From Oscillospiraceae bacterium (lineage in GTDB: Bacteria; Bacillota; Clostridia; Oscillospirales; Ruminococcaceae): DNA of 41,781 bases. The translations under genes were made by a program, and so were the position numbers. How positions within the stretch are numbered: position 1 is the first letter of the stretch; every line of letters starts with the position of its first letter. The stretch is from positions 1 through 41,781 of the forward strand of contig SFFJ01000016.1 in NCBI GenBank assembly GCA_004557855.1, written 5' to 3'. This document shows, in pieces, positions 15,824 to 23,612 of this stretch. The notes under the pieces were generated by a model. It saw only the letters and a list, made by a program, of their open reading frames with translations. It was not told the DNA's origin and did no database searches.

Positions 15824-17491
15824 TCAAAACAATCCCGTGATCTTCCCGTCGTCGGTCAGCGAGATATCCATCGCGGCCGGGTGTGCGGGCAGTCCCGGCA
15901 TGGTCAGCACGCTGCCGGCCAGCGCCACCGCAAAGCCCGCCCCGCAGGAGGCGGAAAGCCCCCGGATATGCAGGGTGTGTCCCGCCGGCCGCCCCAGCAC
16001 CTTTGCGTCGTCGGAAAGGGAATACTGGGTCTTTGCGATACATACAGGTGCGTTCTCCAGCCCCAGCGCCGCCATCTGCCGCAGCTGCTGCTCCGCCTCG
16101 GGGCTGTATTCCACCGCCGCCGCGCCGTACACCCGCCGCGCTATCGTCTCTATCTTCTCCCGCAGGGTCATCCCCGCAGTAGTAATGGGCGCAAAATGAG
16201 CCGGTTCCCGGCAGGCCGCCAGCACCTGCTGCGCCAGCGCCTCTCCGCCGGCACCGCCCCGGGCAAAGACCTCACTTTCGGCCGCATGCACCCCCAGCCG
16301 TTCACATTCGGCCTTGATGAGGGCCAGCTCCTCCGGCAGGTCATCGGGGAAGCGGTTGACGGCGACCACCACCGGCACACCGTACTGCCGCAGGTTTTCC
16401 ACATGGGCCGTCAGGTTGCACAGGCCGGCCGCCACCGCCTGCGGGTTCGGCTCCCGGCAGGAATTTTTATCGCAGCCGCCGTTATACCGCAGCGCCCGCA
16501 CCGTGACCACCAGCACCGCCGCCGAAGGCTCCAATCCGGCCGCCGGGCACTTGATATCAAAGAATTTTTCGGCGCCGAGGTCACTGCCGAAGCCCGCCTC
16601 GGTCACGGTATAGTCGGCAAGGGTGAGTGCCAGCCGGGTGGCCCGCACCGAATTGCAGCCGTGGGCGATATTGGCAAAGGGGCCGCCGTGCATCAGGCAG
16701 GGGGTGTGCTCCAGCGTCTGCACCAGGTTCGGCCGCAGGGCCTCCCGCAAAAGGGCGGCCATGGCGCCCTCCGCCTGCAGGTCACGGGCAAAAACCGCCT
16801 TCCCCGCGGTATCATAGCCGATGAGGATGCGCCCCAGCCGTTCCCGCAGGTCCCTTAAATCCACGGCAAGACACAAGATCGCCATGACCTCGCTGGCCAC
16901 ACTGATCTGGAACCCATCCATGCGGGGGGTGCCGTTGGCTTTGCCCCCCAGCCCGATCTCGATTTTCCGCAGGGAACGGTCATTCATATCCATGCAGCGG
17001 CGGAAAACTACCCGTTCCGGGTCGATGCTCAAGGCGTTTCCCTGGTGGATGTGGTTATCGATGAGGGCGGAAAGCAGGTTATTGGCCGCGGTAACGGCGT
17101 GGATATCCCCGGTAAAATGCAGGTTGATCTCCTCCATGGGCAGCACCTGCGAATAGCCGCCGCCCGCAGCGCCGCCCTTCAGGCCGAACACCGGCCCGAG
17201 GGAGGGCTCCCGCAGCGTGACGATGGCTTTTTCCCCCAGCCGGCACAGCGCCTGCGCCAGCCCGATGGAGGTAGTGGTTTTGCCCTCCCCGGCGGGGGTG
17301 GGGTTGACTGCCGTCACGAGGATCAGCTTGCCCCGGGGCCTGCCCTCCTGCTGCCGCAGAAAGTCCTCGGTGATTTTTGCCTTATTGCTGCCGTACGGCT
17401 CCGCCGCCTCGGCGGGGATGCCGGCTTTTTCGGCGATCTCGGCGATGGGGCACAGCGGGGTGGACTGGGCGATCTCGATATCGGTCATCAT
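15824..17491 (-). CDS. fhs: Formate-tetrahydrofolate ligase
   Basis: ATP-dependent synthesis of 10-formyl-THF from formate; supplies one-carbon units for purine synthesis and, in acetogens, the Wood-Ljungdahl methyl branch. The 555-residue protein is of normal length. The P-loop-like NPTPAGEGKTTT (about 63-74) and the substrate motif EPSLGPVFGLKGGAAGGGYSQ are clear. The start at 17491 (tandem ATGATG) has AAGGAGG eight bases upstream. Single-gene unit; a promoter at 17706-17734 gives a leader of about 210 bases holding repeat E7. No other Wood-Ljungdahl genes are near, so an acetogenic role is not implied. Confidence 0.98.
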   Translation of the reverse strand: MMTDIEIAQSTPLCPIAEIAEKAGIPAEAAEPYGSNKAKITEDFLRQQEGRPRGKLILVTAVNPTPAGEGKTTTSIGLAQALCRLGEKAIVTLREPSLGPVFGLKGGAAGGGYSQVLPMEEINLHFTGDIHAVTAANNLLSALIDNHIHQGNALSIDPERVVFRRCMDMNDRSLRKIEIGLGGKANGTPRMDGFQISVASEVMAILCLAVDLRDLRERLGRILIGYDTAGKAVFARDLQAEGAMAALLREALRPNLVQTLEHTPCLMHGGPFANIAHGCNSVRATRLALTLADYTVTEAGFGSDLGAEKFFDIKCPAAGLEPSAAVLVVTVRALRYNGGCDKNSCREPNPQAVAAGLCNLTAHVENLRQYGVPVVVAVNRFPDDLPEELALIKAECERLGVHAAESEVFARGGAGGEALAQQVLAACREPAHFAPITTAGMTLREKIETIARRVYGAAAVEYSPEAEQQLRQMAALGLENAPVCIAKTQYSLSDDAKVLGRPAGHTLHIRGLSASCGAGFAVALAGSVLTMPGLPAHPAAMDISLTDDGKITGLF

Positions 17492-17543
17492 ATACAAAAC
17501 CTCCTTGGGGTGTTGGTGCATGGGGAAAGCCTGCAAAGGGGGA

Positions 17544-17638
17544 CGGCCCGCAGGGCAGCCCGCCGCAGGCGGGCTCGGCGGCCTCCGGCCGCCGGGTTCG
17601 TCCGCAGGACGAACCGCCCTGCGGGCCGTATTCCCGGC
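17544..17638. repeat. Three-hairpin cloverleaf element E7
   Basis: Closing stem CGGCCCGCAGGGC and its complement; hairpins AGCCCGCC-GCA-GGCGGGCT, CGGCGGCC-TCC-GGCCGCCG and GGTTCGTCC-GCA-GGACGAACC. It lies between the fhs promoter and its ribosome binding site. Confidence 0.9.
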
Positions 17639-17705
17639 TGCTGCACAGGGCCGGGCGGCAGCGGAAGCCGGGCTTTTGCGGGGCGGGGCGTGCCTGTTTA
17701 TGCTT

Positions 17706-17734
17706 ATTATACCAACCCCGCCGCAGGATGTCAC
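17706..17734 (-). promoter_or_regulatory. Promoter of fhs
   Basis: Minus strand GTGACA (17729-17734), 17-base spacer, TATAAT (17706-17711) with extended TGG. Confidence 0.82.
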
Positions 17735-17777
17735 TTATTTTTTACGGGCGGGGTGAATAGATATGGAGTGAAGTTTA

Positions 17778-18899
17778 ATGCGAAAGGACGAGACCCCTGT
17801 GAAAAAGCGAGAGTTCTCCCTGCTGCTGCGCGGCGGGCTGACGATAGGGGCGGCGGTGGCGGTGGTGCTGCTGTGGCCGCAGCTCCGGCCGCTGACCGTT
17901 GCCCTGCTGCAAAAGGCGGCGCTTTTTACCACGGTGCTGGATATGCCCGGCGGGGCGTTGGAAACGCTGCGGGAGCGCTATGCCGATCAGCTTTTGCCGG
18001 AGGAGCCGCAGCCGGTGCCGCAGCCGGTCGATGAGGTGCCGGAGCCGGCAAATGAGGAGCCGCCCGCAGCCGCGGCGCCGGAGATCCCGGAGGAATACCG
18101 TGGGAAGATCACCGAGCTGACCATGACGGGGGACGATTCCCCGGCCTATATTGCGTGGAAGGGGGTCCGGCTGCGGAACTATACCGGGCTAACGGCGGCG
18201 GAGGTGGAAAAGGTGCTGGCCGCCCCCAGCCGGGTGGCGGTGGATCCCGCCCTGGCGGAGCCGCAGATTCTGCTGTTCCATACCCATGCCACCGAAAGCT
18301 ACGAGCCGTATGACAGCCCTTTTTTTGATACGAGAAACAGCTGGCGGGACGCCGATAACCAAAACAACATGGTGGCGGTGGGGGCGGTGCTGGCGTCGGG
18401 ACTGGAGGAAGCGGGGCTTAAGGTGCTGCACGATGACACCCAGCACGATAACCCGGCCTATACCGGGGCCTATCAGCGGAGCAACGCAACGGTAAAGGGC
18501 TACCAAAAGCAGTACCCGCATCTGCAGGTGCTGCTGGATATCCACCGGGATGCGATACTTTACAGCGATACCAATATCGCCAAAACGGTGGCGTGGGTGG
18601 ACGGCAAAAAGGCCGCCCAGCTGATGATCATCGCACCGTATGACAGCGGGACGCTGGGCATCCCCCGGTGGCGGGAGAATTTGCGGTTTGCGGTGGCGCT
18701 GGCCGGAGCCATCGAGGAACGGTACCCCGGACTGTGCCGGCCGATTTTCTTTTGCAGCCGGGCCTACACCTTTGCCTGCGGCGACGGCGACCTGCTGTTG
18801 GAATTCGGGACAAATGGGAATACTATGGAGGAGGCGCAGTACACCGCCCGGCTCATCGCGCCCATTCTGGCGGAGGTGCTGACGGCAGGCAAGGAATAG
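17778..18899 (+). CDS. spoIIP: Stage II sporulation protein P (SpoIIP amidase/endopeptidase)
   Basis: Cell-wall hydrolase of the SpoIID-SpoIIM-SpoIIP complex that thins septal peptidoglycan and drives engulfment. The 373-residue protein has one N-terminal membrane anchor (about 17-50), a Pro/Glu-rich linker (70-105), then the catalytic domain: LLFHTHATESY (165-175, H168/H170 and E173 likely metal or catalytic), HDDTQHDNPAYTGAYQRS (218-235) and LLDIHRDA (252-259). The start at 17778 has GGAGTGA upstream. It is divergent from fhs; no sigma-E promoter was recognised with confidence. It is the only sporulation gene in the window. Confidence 0.95.
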   Translation: MRKDETPVKKREFSLLLRGGLTIGAAVAVVLLWPQLRPLTVALLQKAALFTTVLDMPGGALETLRERYADQLLPEEPQPVPQPVDEVPEPANEEPPAAAAPEIPEEYRGKITELTMTGDDSPAYIAWKGVRLRNYTGLTAAEVEKVLAAPSRVAVDPALAEPQILLFHTHATESYEPYDSPFFDTRNSWRDADNQNNMVAVGAVLASGLEEAGLKVLHDDTQHDNPAYTGAYQRSNATVKGYQKQYPHLQVLLDIHRDAILYSDTNIAKTVAWVDGKKAAQLMIIAPYDSGTLGIPRWRENLRFAVALAGAIEERYPGLCRPIFFCSRAYTFACGDGDLLLEFGTNGNTMEEAQYTARLIAPILAEVLTAGKE

Positions 18900-18910
18900 C
18901 AGCGGCGCAG

Positions 18911-19156
18911 CGGTTGGAATAATATCGGCGGCGGTGACAGGAAAACCGGCGCATCAACAGCGGAAAAGCGGCGACCGAAAGTGGGTTATCCACCCCGCAG
19001 CTGCGGGATGCAGCGGCTGCATTTGCCGGAGGGCGGTTGGAATAATATCGGCATCGGCGGCGGGAAAACCGGCGCATCAACGGCGGGAAAGCGGCGACCG
19101 AAAGTGGGGTATCCACCCCACGGCTGCGGGATGCAGCGGCTGTAATTGCCGAATGG
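18911..19156. repeat. Two tandem copies of a 123-bp repeat
   Basis: Copies begin near 18911 and 19034 with GGTTGGAATAATATCGG, then ACCGGCGCATCAAC, AGCGGCGACCGAAAGTGGG, TATCCACCCC and CTGCGGGATGCAGCGGCTG. Each holds short palindromes (for example TGGGG..CCCCA and CCGCAGCTGCGG). No intact reading frame; the gap lies between spoIIP and a small membrane gene. Confidence 0.85.
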
Positions 19157-19216
19157 CGGGCGGCGATGAAAAAAAGACAAAGGATACCTGCGCCGGGCGC
19201 GGGAAACGGAGGATTT

Positions 19217-19576
19217 ATGGAAAAGGCGAAACATTTACGGCAAAAACGGCTGCGGCGGCAGCGCAGATGGGCGGCACTTTTCATTGTTCTGACGCTGGCG
19301 GGCGGCGGGGCGGCGCTGCACCGGGCGGCGGGCATTATGGCGGCGGAGACCCGCTGCGGGCAGGTATTTGCCTCGGTTGCGCCCGGGGACGGCGTGCTGG
19401 ATTTTACCGTGATGGGGCGCAGCGGCACCCTGCCCTATGCGGCGTGGGGGCGGGCTTTGGCGGCGGATTTCGGGGCTTTGGCGGGGCCGGGACGGCTGCT
19501 GCTGTGGGGCTGCGGGGCACTGCGGGCGGTGTGGCAGCAGGAAATTTTGCCGTTTGCGGCGGGTTTGCGGCATTAG
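19217..19576 (+). CDS. Small membrane protein of unknown function
   Basis: A 119-residue protein not recognised. It has a strongly basic N terminus (KHLRQKRLRRQRR), one membrane helix (about 18-36, ALFIVLTLAGGGAAL) and an Ala/Gly-rich outer part ending AAGLRH. Topology by the positive-inside rule would put the bulk outside. The start at 19217 has CGGAGG five bases upstream; an in-frame ATG at 19166 is possible but has no ribosome site and lies by the tandem repeat. It could be a sporulation gene co-regulated with spoIIP, but nothing in the sequence proves this. Confidence 0.55.
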   Translation: MEKAKHLRQKRLRRQRRWAALFIVLTLAGGGAALHRAAGIMAAETRCGQVFASVAPGDGVLDFTVMGRSGTLPYAAWGRALAADFGALAGPGRLLLWGCGALRAVWQQEILPFAAGLRH

Positions 19577-19579
19577 TGC

Positions 19580-19608
19580 TTGCATTTGGCGGCGGTTTTC
19601 GTTATAAT
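19580..19608 (+). promoter_or_regulatory. Promoter of tRNA-Leu(CAA)
   Basis: TTGCAT (19580-19585), 17-base spacer, TATAAT (19603-19608), 14 bases before the tRNA 5' end. Confidence 0.85.
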
Positions 19609-19622
19609 ATTTCTGTTGCCGT

Positions 19623-19708
19623 GCCGGTGTGATGGAATGGCAGACGTGACGGACTCAAAATCCGTTGGTAGCGATACCGTGTGGGTTCGAGTCCCACCAC
19701 CGGCACCA
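19623..19708 (+). tRNA. tRNA-Leu (anticodon CAA)
   Basis: 86 bases with encoded CCA. Acceptor stem GCCGGTG/CACCGGC, anticodon stem ACGGA/TCCGT around CTCAAAA (anticodon CAA), long variable arm, T-loop GTTCGAG. Own promoter and terminator; tandem repeats carrying its inverted 3' end follow. Confidence 0.97.
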
Positions 19709-19710
19709 CC

Positions 19711-19738
19711 AAAAAAGACGCCTTCGGGCGTCTTTTTT
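19711..19738 (+). terminator. Terminator of tRNA-Leu(CAA)
   Basis: GACGCC-TTCG-GGCGTC flanked by six A and six T. Inverted symmetry continues into GGTGGTGCC, the complement of the tRNA tail. Confidence 0.92.
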
Positions 19739-20066
19739 GGTGGTGCCAAGGGGAGCGCTTACCCTGTACAGATTTAAAAGCATCTGCCCTAATTAAACGC
19801 GAAGGGAGGACCCGCCGATGGTCCTCCCTTCACACTTCCCTCCCCTTGCGTAGGGGCCGGCTTGTACATTTCGAGCAGGGGCGTCTTTTTTTGGTGGTGC
19901 CGAGGGGAGCGCTTACCTTTCTGCAGATTTGAAAATCACTGCCCTAATTAAACGCGAAGGGAGGACCCGCCGATGGTCCTCCCTTCACACTTCCCTCCCC
20001 TTGCGGAGGGAGGGGCTTGCACATTTCGAGCAGGGGCGTCTTTTTTAGTGGTGCCGAGGGGAGCGC
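19739..20066 (+). repeat. tRNA-tail tandem repeat behind tRNA-Leu(CAA), 154-bp period
   Basis: Units start at 19739, 19893 and 20047 (exact 154-base steps); the third is cut short by the next gene. Each starts with GTGGTGCC, the inverted 3' end of the tRNA, then GGGGAGCGCTTACC, GCCCTAATTAAACGCGAAG, a hairpin GGGAGGACC/GGTCCTCCC, TTCACACTTCCC, and at the junction GGGGCGTCTTTTTT, a copy of the terminator 3' half. Block order is the same as at 7450-7719. No gene. Confidence 0.88.
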
Positions 20067-20128
20067 AGCAGTTTCTCTTTACGGGTAAGGCAGAACATGG
20101 TATGGTTAAGGGGAAGGAGGGCTGTAAA

Positions 20129-20611
20129 ATGAACGAAAACGAAATGGCACAGGTGCTGGCGCTGATGAACCAATATGCCCGCATTCTGACAGAACTGAAT
20201 GACCGCCATGTGGTACGCACCTATAATAGTCCCGTGGGGGATTTTGGTGAATGGCTGGTGGCGCAAAAGCTGGGCTTGACGCTGGAGCGAAATTCAGCCA
20301 AGGGGCTGGATGCCATCGGCCCGGACGGGCTGCGCTACCAAATAAAATGCCGCTGGGAACGCAGCGATCATCCGACTGTGAGCAGTCGAGAGTTGAGCGT
20401 TATCCGCAATCTGGATAAAAACCAGTTTGACTATTTGATCGTTGTGATCTTCGACCGGAGCTTTTGCATCAAGGAAGCCTACTCGATCCCGCACGATATT
20501 ATCCAGCACTATGCCTTGTACCGGCGTCATGTAAACGGGCACATTTTGCTGGCGAATGGGCCTGTGCTGGAGGATGCTGCGGTAGAGAATATCACCCACC
20601 GATTGAGGTAG
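20129..20611 (+). CDS. DUF6998-like protein, possible PD-(D/E)xK nuclease fold
   Basis: A 160-residue protein. After an N-terminal helix, GDFGEWLVAQKLGLTLERNS, KGLDAIGPDGLRYQIKCRW (about residues 38-75) fits the pattern E41...D61...Q71-x-K73 of PD-(D/E)xK folds and my recollection of the DUF6998 family. The rest (FDYLIVVIFDRSFCIKEAYSI) alternates strands and helices as these do. The start at 20129 has GGAAGGAGGG upstream. It sits directly behind the tRNA-linked tandem repeat with no partner methylase. Role unknown: orphan nuclease, repair or defence factor are options; the fold call is moderate. Confidence 0.8.
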   Translation: MNENEMAQVLALMNQYARILTELNDRHVVRTYNSPVGDFGEWLVAQKLGLTLERNSAKGLDAIGPDGLRYQIKCRWERSDHPTVSSRELSVIRNLDKNQFDYLIVVIFDRSFCIKEAYSIPHDIIQHYALYRRHVNGHILLANGPVLEDAAVENITHRLR

Positions 20612-20617
20612 CCCGCC

Positions 20618-20702
20618 ACGGGCCGCAGGCCCGGCGGCGGAGCCGCCGAAGCGAACCGGAGGTTCGCTTGCCCGCCGGTACGGCGGGCGGCCTGCGGCCC
20701 GT
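20618..20702. repeat. Three-hairpin cloverleaf element E8
   Basis: Closing stem ACGGGCCGCAGGCC and complement; hairpins CGGCGGC-GGA-GCCGCCG, AAGCGAACC-GGA-GGTTCGCTT and GCCCGCC/GGCGGGC. Reverse complement of E3. Confidence 0.9.
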
Positions 20703-20737
20703 ATACCGGGGCTTCCCCGGGGTGTGCGGGGGCAGGC

Positions 20738-20766
20738 TTGACTTTTGCGATTTTAAGCGCTAAAAT
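20738..20766 (+). promoter_or_regulatory. Promoter of the NSS transporter
   Basis: TTGACT (20738-20743), 17-base spacer, TAAAAT (20761-20766). Confidence 0.75.
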
Positions 20767-20835
20767 CTAATGGAATGTTACATCAACGCAAAGGGCTGCC
20801 GGGTGCGGCTTTTTTTGCAGATCGGAGAAATGCTT

Positions 20836-22167
20836 GTGAAACACCAAAAGAGTACACGGAGCTTCGGCAGCCGGTGGGGGTTCGTTCTGGCCTCGGTCGG
20901 TTCGGCAGTGGGCATGGCCAATGTATGGGGGTTCCCCAATAAGCTGGGCAGCAATGGCGGCGGGGCATTTTTGCTCATCTACCTGCTGTTTGTGATCATT
21001 TTCAGCTATGTCGGGCTGCCGGCGGAATTTGCAATGGGACGGCGGGCGGCCACCGGCACGCTGGGCGCCTACCGCAGCGCCTGGGCCACCCGCGGGGAAA
21101 AGGCCGGGAAGGTCGGCGGGGCGCTGGGCTGGCTGCCGCTGGCGGGCTCCCTGTGTATCGCCATCGGGTATGCCGTTATTGTTACCTATGTATTAAAGGC
21201 ACTGGTGGACTCCCTGACCGGGACGCTGATGACCGCCGATGCCGCCGCGTGGTTTTCCTCCTTTTCGGCGCAGCCCTATTCGGTCATCCCCTACCACATT
21301 ATTGTGGTGGCGGGGACGCTGCTGACCCTGTTTTTGGGGGCACGCAGCATCGAAAAGACCAATAAGGTGATGATGCCGCTGTTCTTCCTCATCTTTTTGA
21401 TTTTGGCGGTGCGGGTATTTTTCCTGCCCGGCGCTGCCGAAGGGTACAAGTTCATGTTCACCCCCCGCTGGGAGGCGCTGGCCGACCCGATGATCTGGAT
21501 CTGGGCGATGGGACAGGCGTTCTTCTCGCTTTCGGTCACCGGCAGCGGCATGATCGTCTACGGTGCCTACCTTTCCCCGCAGGAGGATGTGGTGGGGGTG
21601 GCGCAGCATACCGCCCTCTTTGATACCATCGCTGCGGTGGTGGCGGCGCTGGTCATCATCCCCGCCTGTTTTTCCTACGGGCTGGATGTGGGCGCCGGGC
21701 CGAGCCTGCTGTTTGTCACGCTGCCCACCATCCTGCAGGATATCCCGCTGGGTCAGCTTTTTGCGGTGATCCTGTATGTCGCCATGATTTTTGCCGGGGT
21801 CAGCTCGCTGCAGAATATGTTTGAGGCGGTGGCCGAGTCGCTGCAGCACCGGTTCCCCCGCCTGAACCGCACCACCGCCCTGGTGCTGCTGGGGGTGCTT
21901 TGTCTCGGCTTCGGCATCGGGATGGAGACCATTGCCCAGTGGGGGCCGTGGATGGACCTGGTTTCCATCTACATCATCCCCATCGGGGCTACGCTGGGTG
22001 CTGTTTCGTGGTTCTATGTGATGAAAAAGGATGCGCTGCTGGCGGCCGTCAACACCGGCAGCAAGAAGCGGCGCGGAGCGCTGTGGTACGGCATCGGGCG
22101 GTACGTGTATGTGCCGCTGGCCATCATCCTGTGCTGCGTGGCGCTGTTTATGAAGATTGCATTCTGA
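20836..22167 (+). CDS. Sodium-dependent transporter, NSS/SNF family
   Basis: Na+-coupled symporter of amino acids or related amines in the cytoplasmic membrane (LeuT fold). The protein is about 443 residues with 11-12 membrane spans. The family signature of TM1, GFVLASVGSAVGMANVWGFP, holds the Na+/substrate site; EFAMGRRA follows TM2. GTG at 20836 is chosen because GGAG lies eight bases before it; ATG at 20830 has almost no spacing but cannot be excluded. Single gene with promoter 20738-20766 and terminator 22184-22216. Substrate unknown. Confidence 0.92.
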   Translation: MKHQKSTRSFGSRWGFVLASVGSAVGMANVWGFPNKLGSNGGGAFLLIYLLFVIIFSYVGLPAEFAMGRRAATGTLGAYRSAWATRGEKAGKVGGALGWLPLAGSLCIAIGYAVIVTYVLKALVDSLTGTLMTADAAAWFSSFSAQPYSVIPYHIIVVAGTLLTLFLGARSIEKTNKVMMPLFFLIFLILAVRVFFLPGAAEGYKFMFTPRWEALADPMIWIWAMGQAFFSLSVTGSGMIVYGAYLSPQEDVVGVAQHTALFDTIAAVVAALVIIPACFSYGLDVGAGPSLLFVTLPTILQDIPLGQLFAVILYVAMIFAGVSSLQNMFEAVAESLQHRFPRLNRTTALVLLGVLCLGFGIGMETIAQWGPWMDLVSIYIIPIGATLGAVSWFYVMKKDALLAAVNTGSKKRRGALWYGIGRYVYVPLAIILCCVALFMKIAF

Positions 22168-22183
22168 TATGATACGGCCGAAG

Positions 22184-22216
22184 GCCGGCAGTCCTGCAGG
22201 GGGCTGCCGGCTTTTT
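22184..22216 (+). terminator. Terminator of the NSS transporter
   Basis: GCCGGCAG/CTGCCGGC hairpin followed by TTTTT. Confidence 0.88.
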
Positions 22217-22253
22217 GCGTGGGGGATTTACGGGTTCCTGCAGGGGGCAGGGG

Positions 22254-22339
22254 ACGGCCGCAGGCCCGGCGGTGCTGCGCACCGCCGCCGGCGAACTGCG
22301 TTCTCCGGTGCCGCCCTCCGGGCGGCGGCCTGCGGCCGT
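22254..22339. repeat. Three-hairpin cloverleaf element E9
   Basis: Closing stem ACGGCCGCAGGCC and complement; hairpins CGGCGGTGC-TGC-GCACCGCCG, an imperfect CCGGCGAAC stem and GCCGCCC-TCC-GGGCGGC. It sits between two convergent genes. Confidence 0.85.
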
Positions 22340-22361
22340 AGGTCGGGCTTCTGCAGGGGTA

Positions 22362-22391
22362 CGGAAAAGGGAACCCGTGGCGGGTTCCCTT
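22362..22391 (-). terminator. Terminator of the SHOCT-domain gene
   Basis: AAAAGGGAACCCG/CGGGTTCCCTTTTT hairpin, usable from both strands. Confidence 0.85.
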
Positions 22392-22406
22392 TTTGCGGTT
22401 TACATA

Positions 22407-23300
22407 TCAAATGCCCATGAGCTGCTTTTTCTTGGCGGCGAATTCCTCCTCGGTGATGACGCCGGCATCCAAAAGCTCCTTGTACTTTTTGATCTCGGCA
22501 ACGGCATCAACGGCGGGGGCAGGGGCGGGGGACGCAGCCGCGGGTGCGGACGGGGCGGCGCTGCCCTGCAGCGGGAAACCCGCGACCCGTGCCAGCGCAT
22601 CGGCCAACCGCTTCAGCTGCTCCACGTCCTCGTTATACTCAATGCGGTACTGGTTGAGGTCTGGGACGTCCCCGATGAGGGTGGGGCCGGTGCGGTCGAA
22701 TTCCCGCAGCTTCCAGTAGGGGTGCCGGAAATACAGCTTGATATAGAATTTCTTGAACGGCTCGGGCAGGTCGATGCGGGTGGTGGCGGTCGGGGTGTCG
22801 TTTTCCCGGTTGGTGATTCGTTCCAGCGTTTCCTGCATCTGCTGCTGCAAAAGCAGCTGGTTCATCTGGGGCAGCAGGTCATTGATGCGCTGGGGGACGG
22901 TGCTCTGGTGGCGGATATAGCCCCGGGCACTGCCCTCCAGCAGCGGGGCGCCGTCCTCACTGATGAGGAAGGACTCCAGCTCGCTGCCGTGGAAAATGGT
23001 GCGGTCCAGCCCTTTATCCATGCAGAACAGGTTATTCTGATAGTCAAAGACAAATTTTTCGCTGAAGAAGCCGAATTCGACGGTTTCATCAATATGGAAC
23101 TGATCCTTGAGGGCATGGTTCTGCTCCCGGAAGTCCCGGTATTCCAGAAACTGCTTCATATTGAAGCTGTTGCCGTCCTGGGCATCCACCACGCCGTAGC
23201 AGTCATTGCAGATGTAGTTGCCCTCAATTTTCCAGGGGAGAAGGCCCTTTACCTTTCCGCCGCAGATGGCGCAGGGGGGTCTTTTATCGAACAAGCCCAT
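22407..23300 (-). CDS. Zinc-ribbon (DUF4428-like) and SHOCT domain protein
   Basis: A 297-residue protein. The N terminus has CAICGGK at about 10-16 and ICNDCYGVVDAQ at about 30-41, two CxxC knuckles of a zinc ribbon of the DUF4428 type. A middle region follows with ESFLISEDG and a Gln-rich helix, then an Ala/Pro-rich linker (about 240-263) and a C-terminal SHOCT helix pair, EIKKYKELLDAGVITEEEFAAKKKQLMGI in outline. Such proteins often occur with stress or phage-shock-like functions, but the role is unknown. The start at 23300 has TGGAGGTAAG upstream; promoter at 23351-23379. Confidence 0.9.
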   Translation of the reverse strand: MGLFDKRPPCAICGGKVKGLLPWKIEGNYICNDCYGVVDAQDGNSFNMKQFLEYRDFREQNHALKDQFHIDETVEFGFFSEKFVFDYQNNLFCMDKGLDRTIFHGSELESFLISEDGAPLLEGSARGYIRHQSTVPQRINDLLPQMNQLLLQQQMQETLERITNRENDTPTATTRIDLPEPFKKFYIKLYFRHPYWKLREFDRTGPTLIGDVPDLNQYRIEYNEDVEQLKRLADALARVAGFPLQGSAAPSAPAAASPAPAPAVDAVAEIKKYKELLDAGVITEEEFAAKKKQLMGI

Positions 23301-23350
23301 AATCTTACCTCCAGTCGAATTTTGCCGCCGCAGGGCGGCCGGTTGCTTCT

Positions 23351-23379
23351 ATTGTAGCAGATGGGAACGGGCGGGGCAA
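23351..23379 (-). promoter_or_regulatory. Promoter of the SHOCT-domain gene
   Basis: Minus strand TTGCCC (23374-23379), 17-base spacer, TACAAT (23351-23356). Confidence 0.65.
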
Positions 23380-23432
23380 GGGAAACCGCACCGGAGAGGG
23401 GGAAATTTGCGGGTTTGTGCAGGGGGCAGGCG

Positions 23433-23515
23433 GCGGCCGCAGGCCCGACGGTGCTGCGCACCGCCGAAACGGGCTTCGCCCGTTTACCCGCCGCAGGCGG
23501 GCGGCCTGCGGCCGC
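23433..23515. repeat. Three-hairpin cloverleaf element E10
   Basis: Closing stem GCGGCCGCAGGCC and complement; hairpins CGACGGTGC-TGC-GCACCGCCG (one mismatch), AAACGGGC-TTC-GCCCGTTT and CCCGCC-GCA-GGCGGG. Left flank TGCAGGGGGCAGG. Confidence 0.88.
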
Positions 23516-23612
23516 GGGGGGACAGGTTTGCATCCTTGCACCGGGTCCCGGGGTGGGGCAGCTGCAAAAGGCAGGGGCGTGGGCGTGCAGCAGGCAGGCC
23601 CCTGCAGAGAAA

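Noticed and set aside
17492..17705. Tetrahydrofolate riboswitch upstream of fhs
   Set aside because: The leader is filled by cloverleaf element E7 and shows none of the riboswitch core that I could recognise.
18911..19156. Possible CRISPR-like array
   Set aside because: Only two 123-base copies with no spacer; CRISPR repeats are 25-50 bases with unique spacers.
19739..20066. Attachment sites of an integrated element at tRNA-Leu(CAA)
   Set aside because: The tRNA tail copies are inverted relative to the gene and no integrase is near, so classical attL/attR is not supported.
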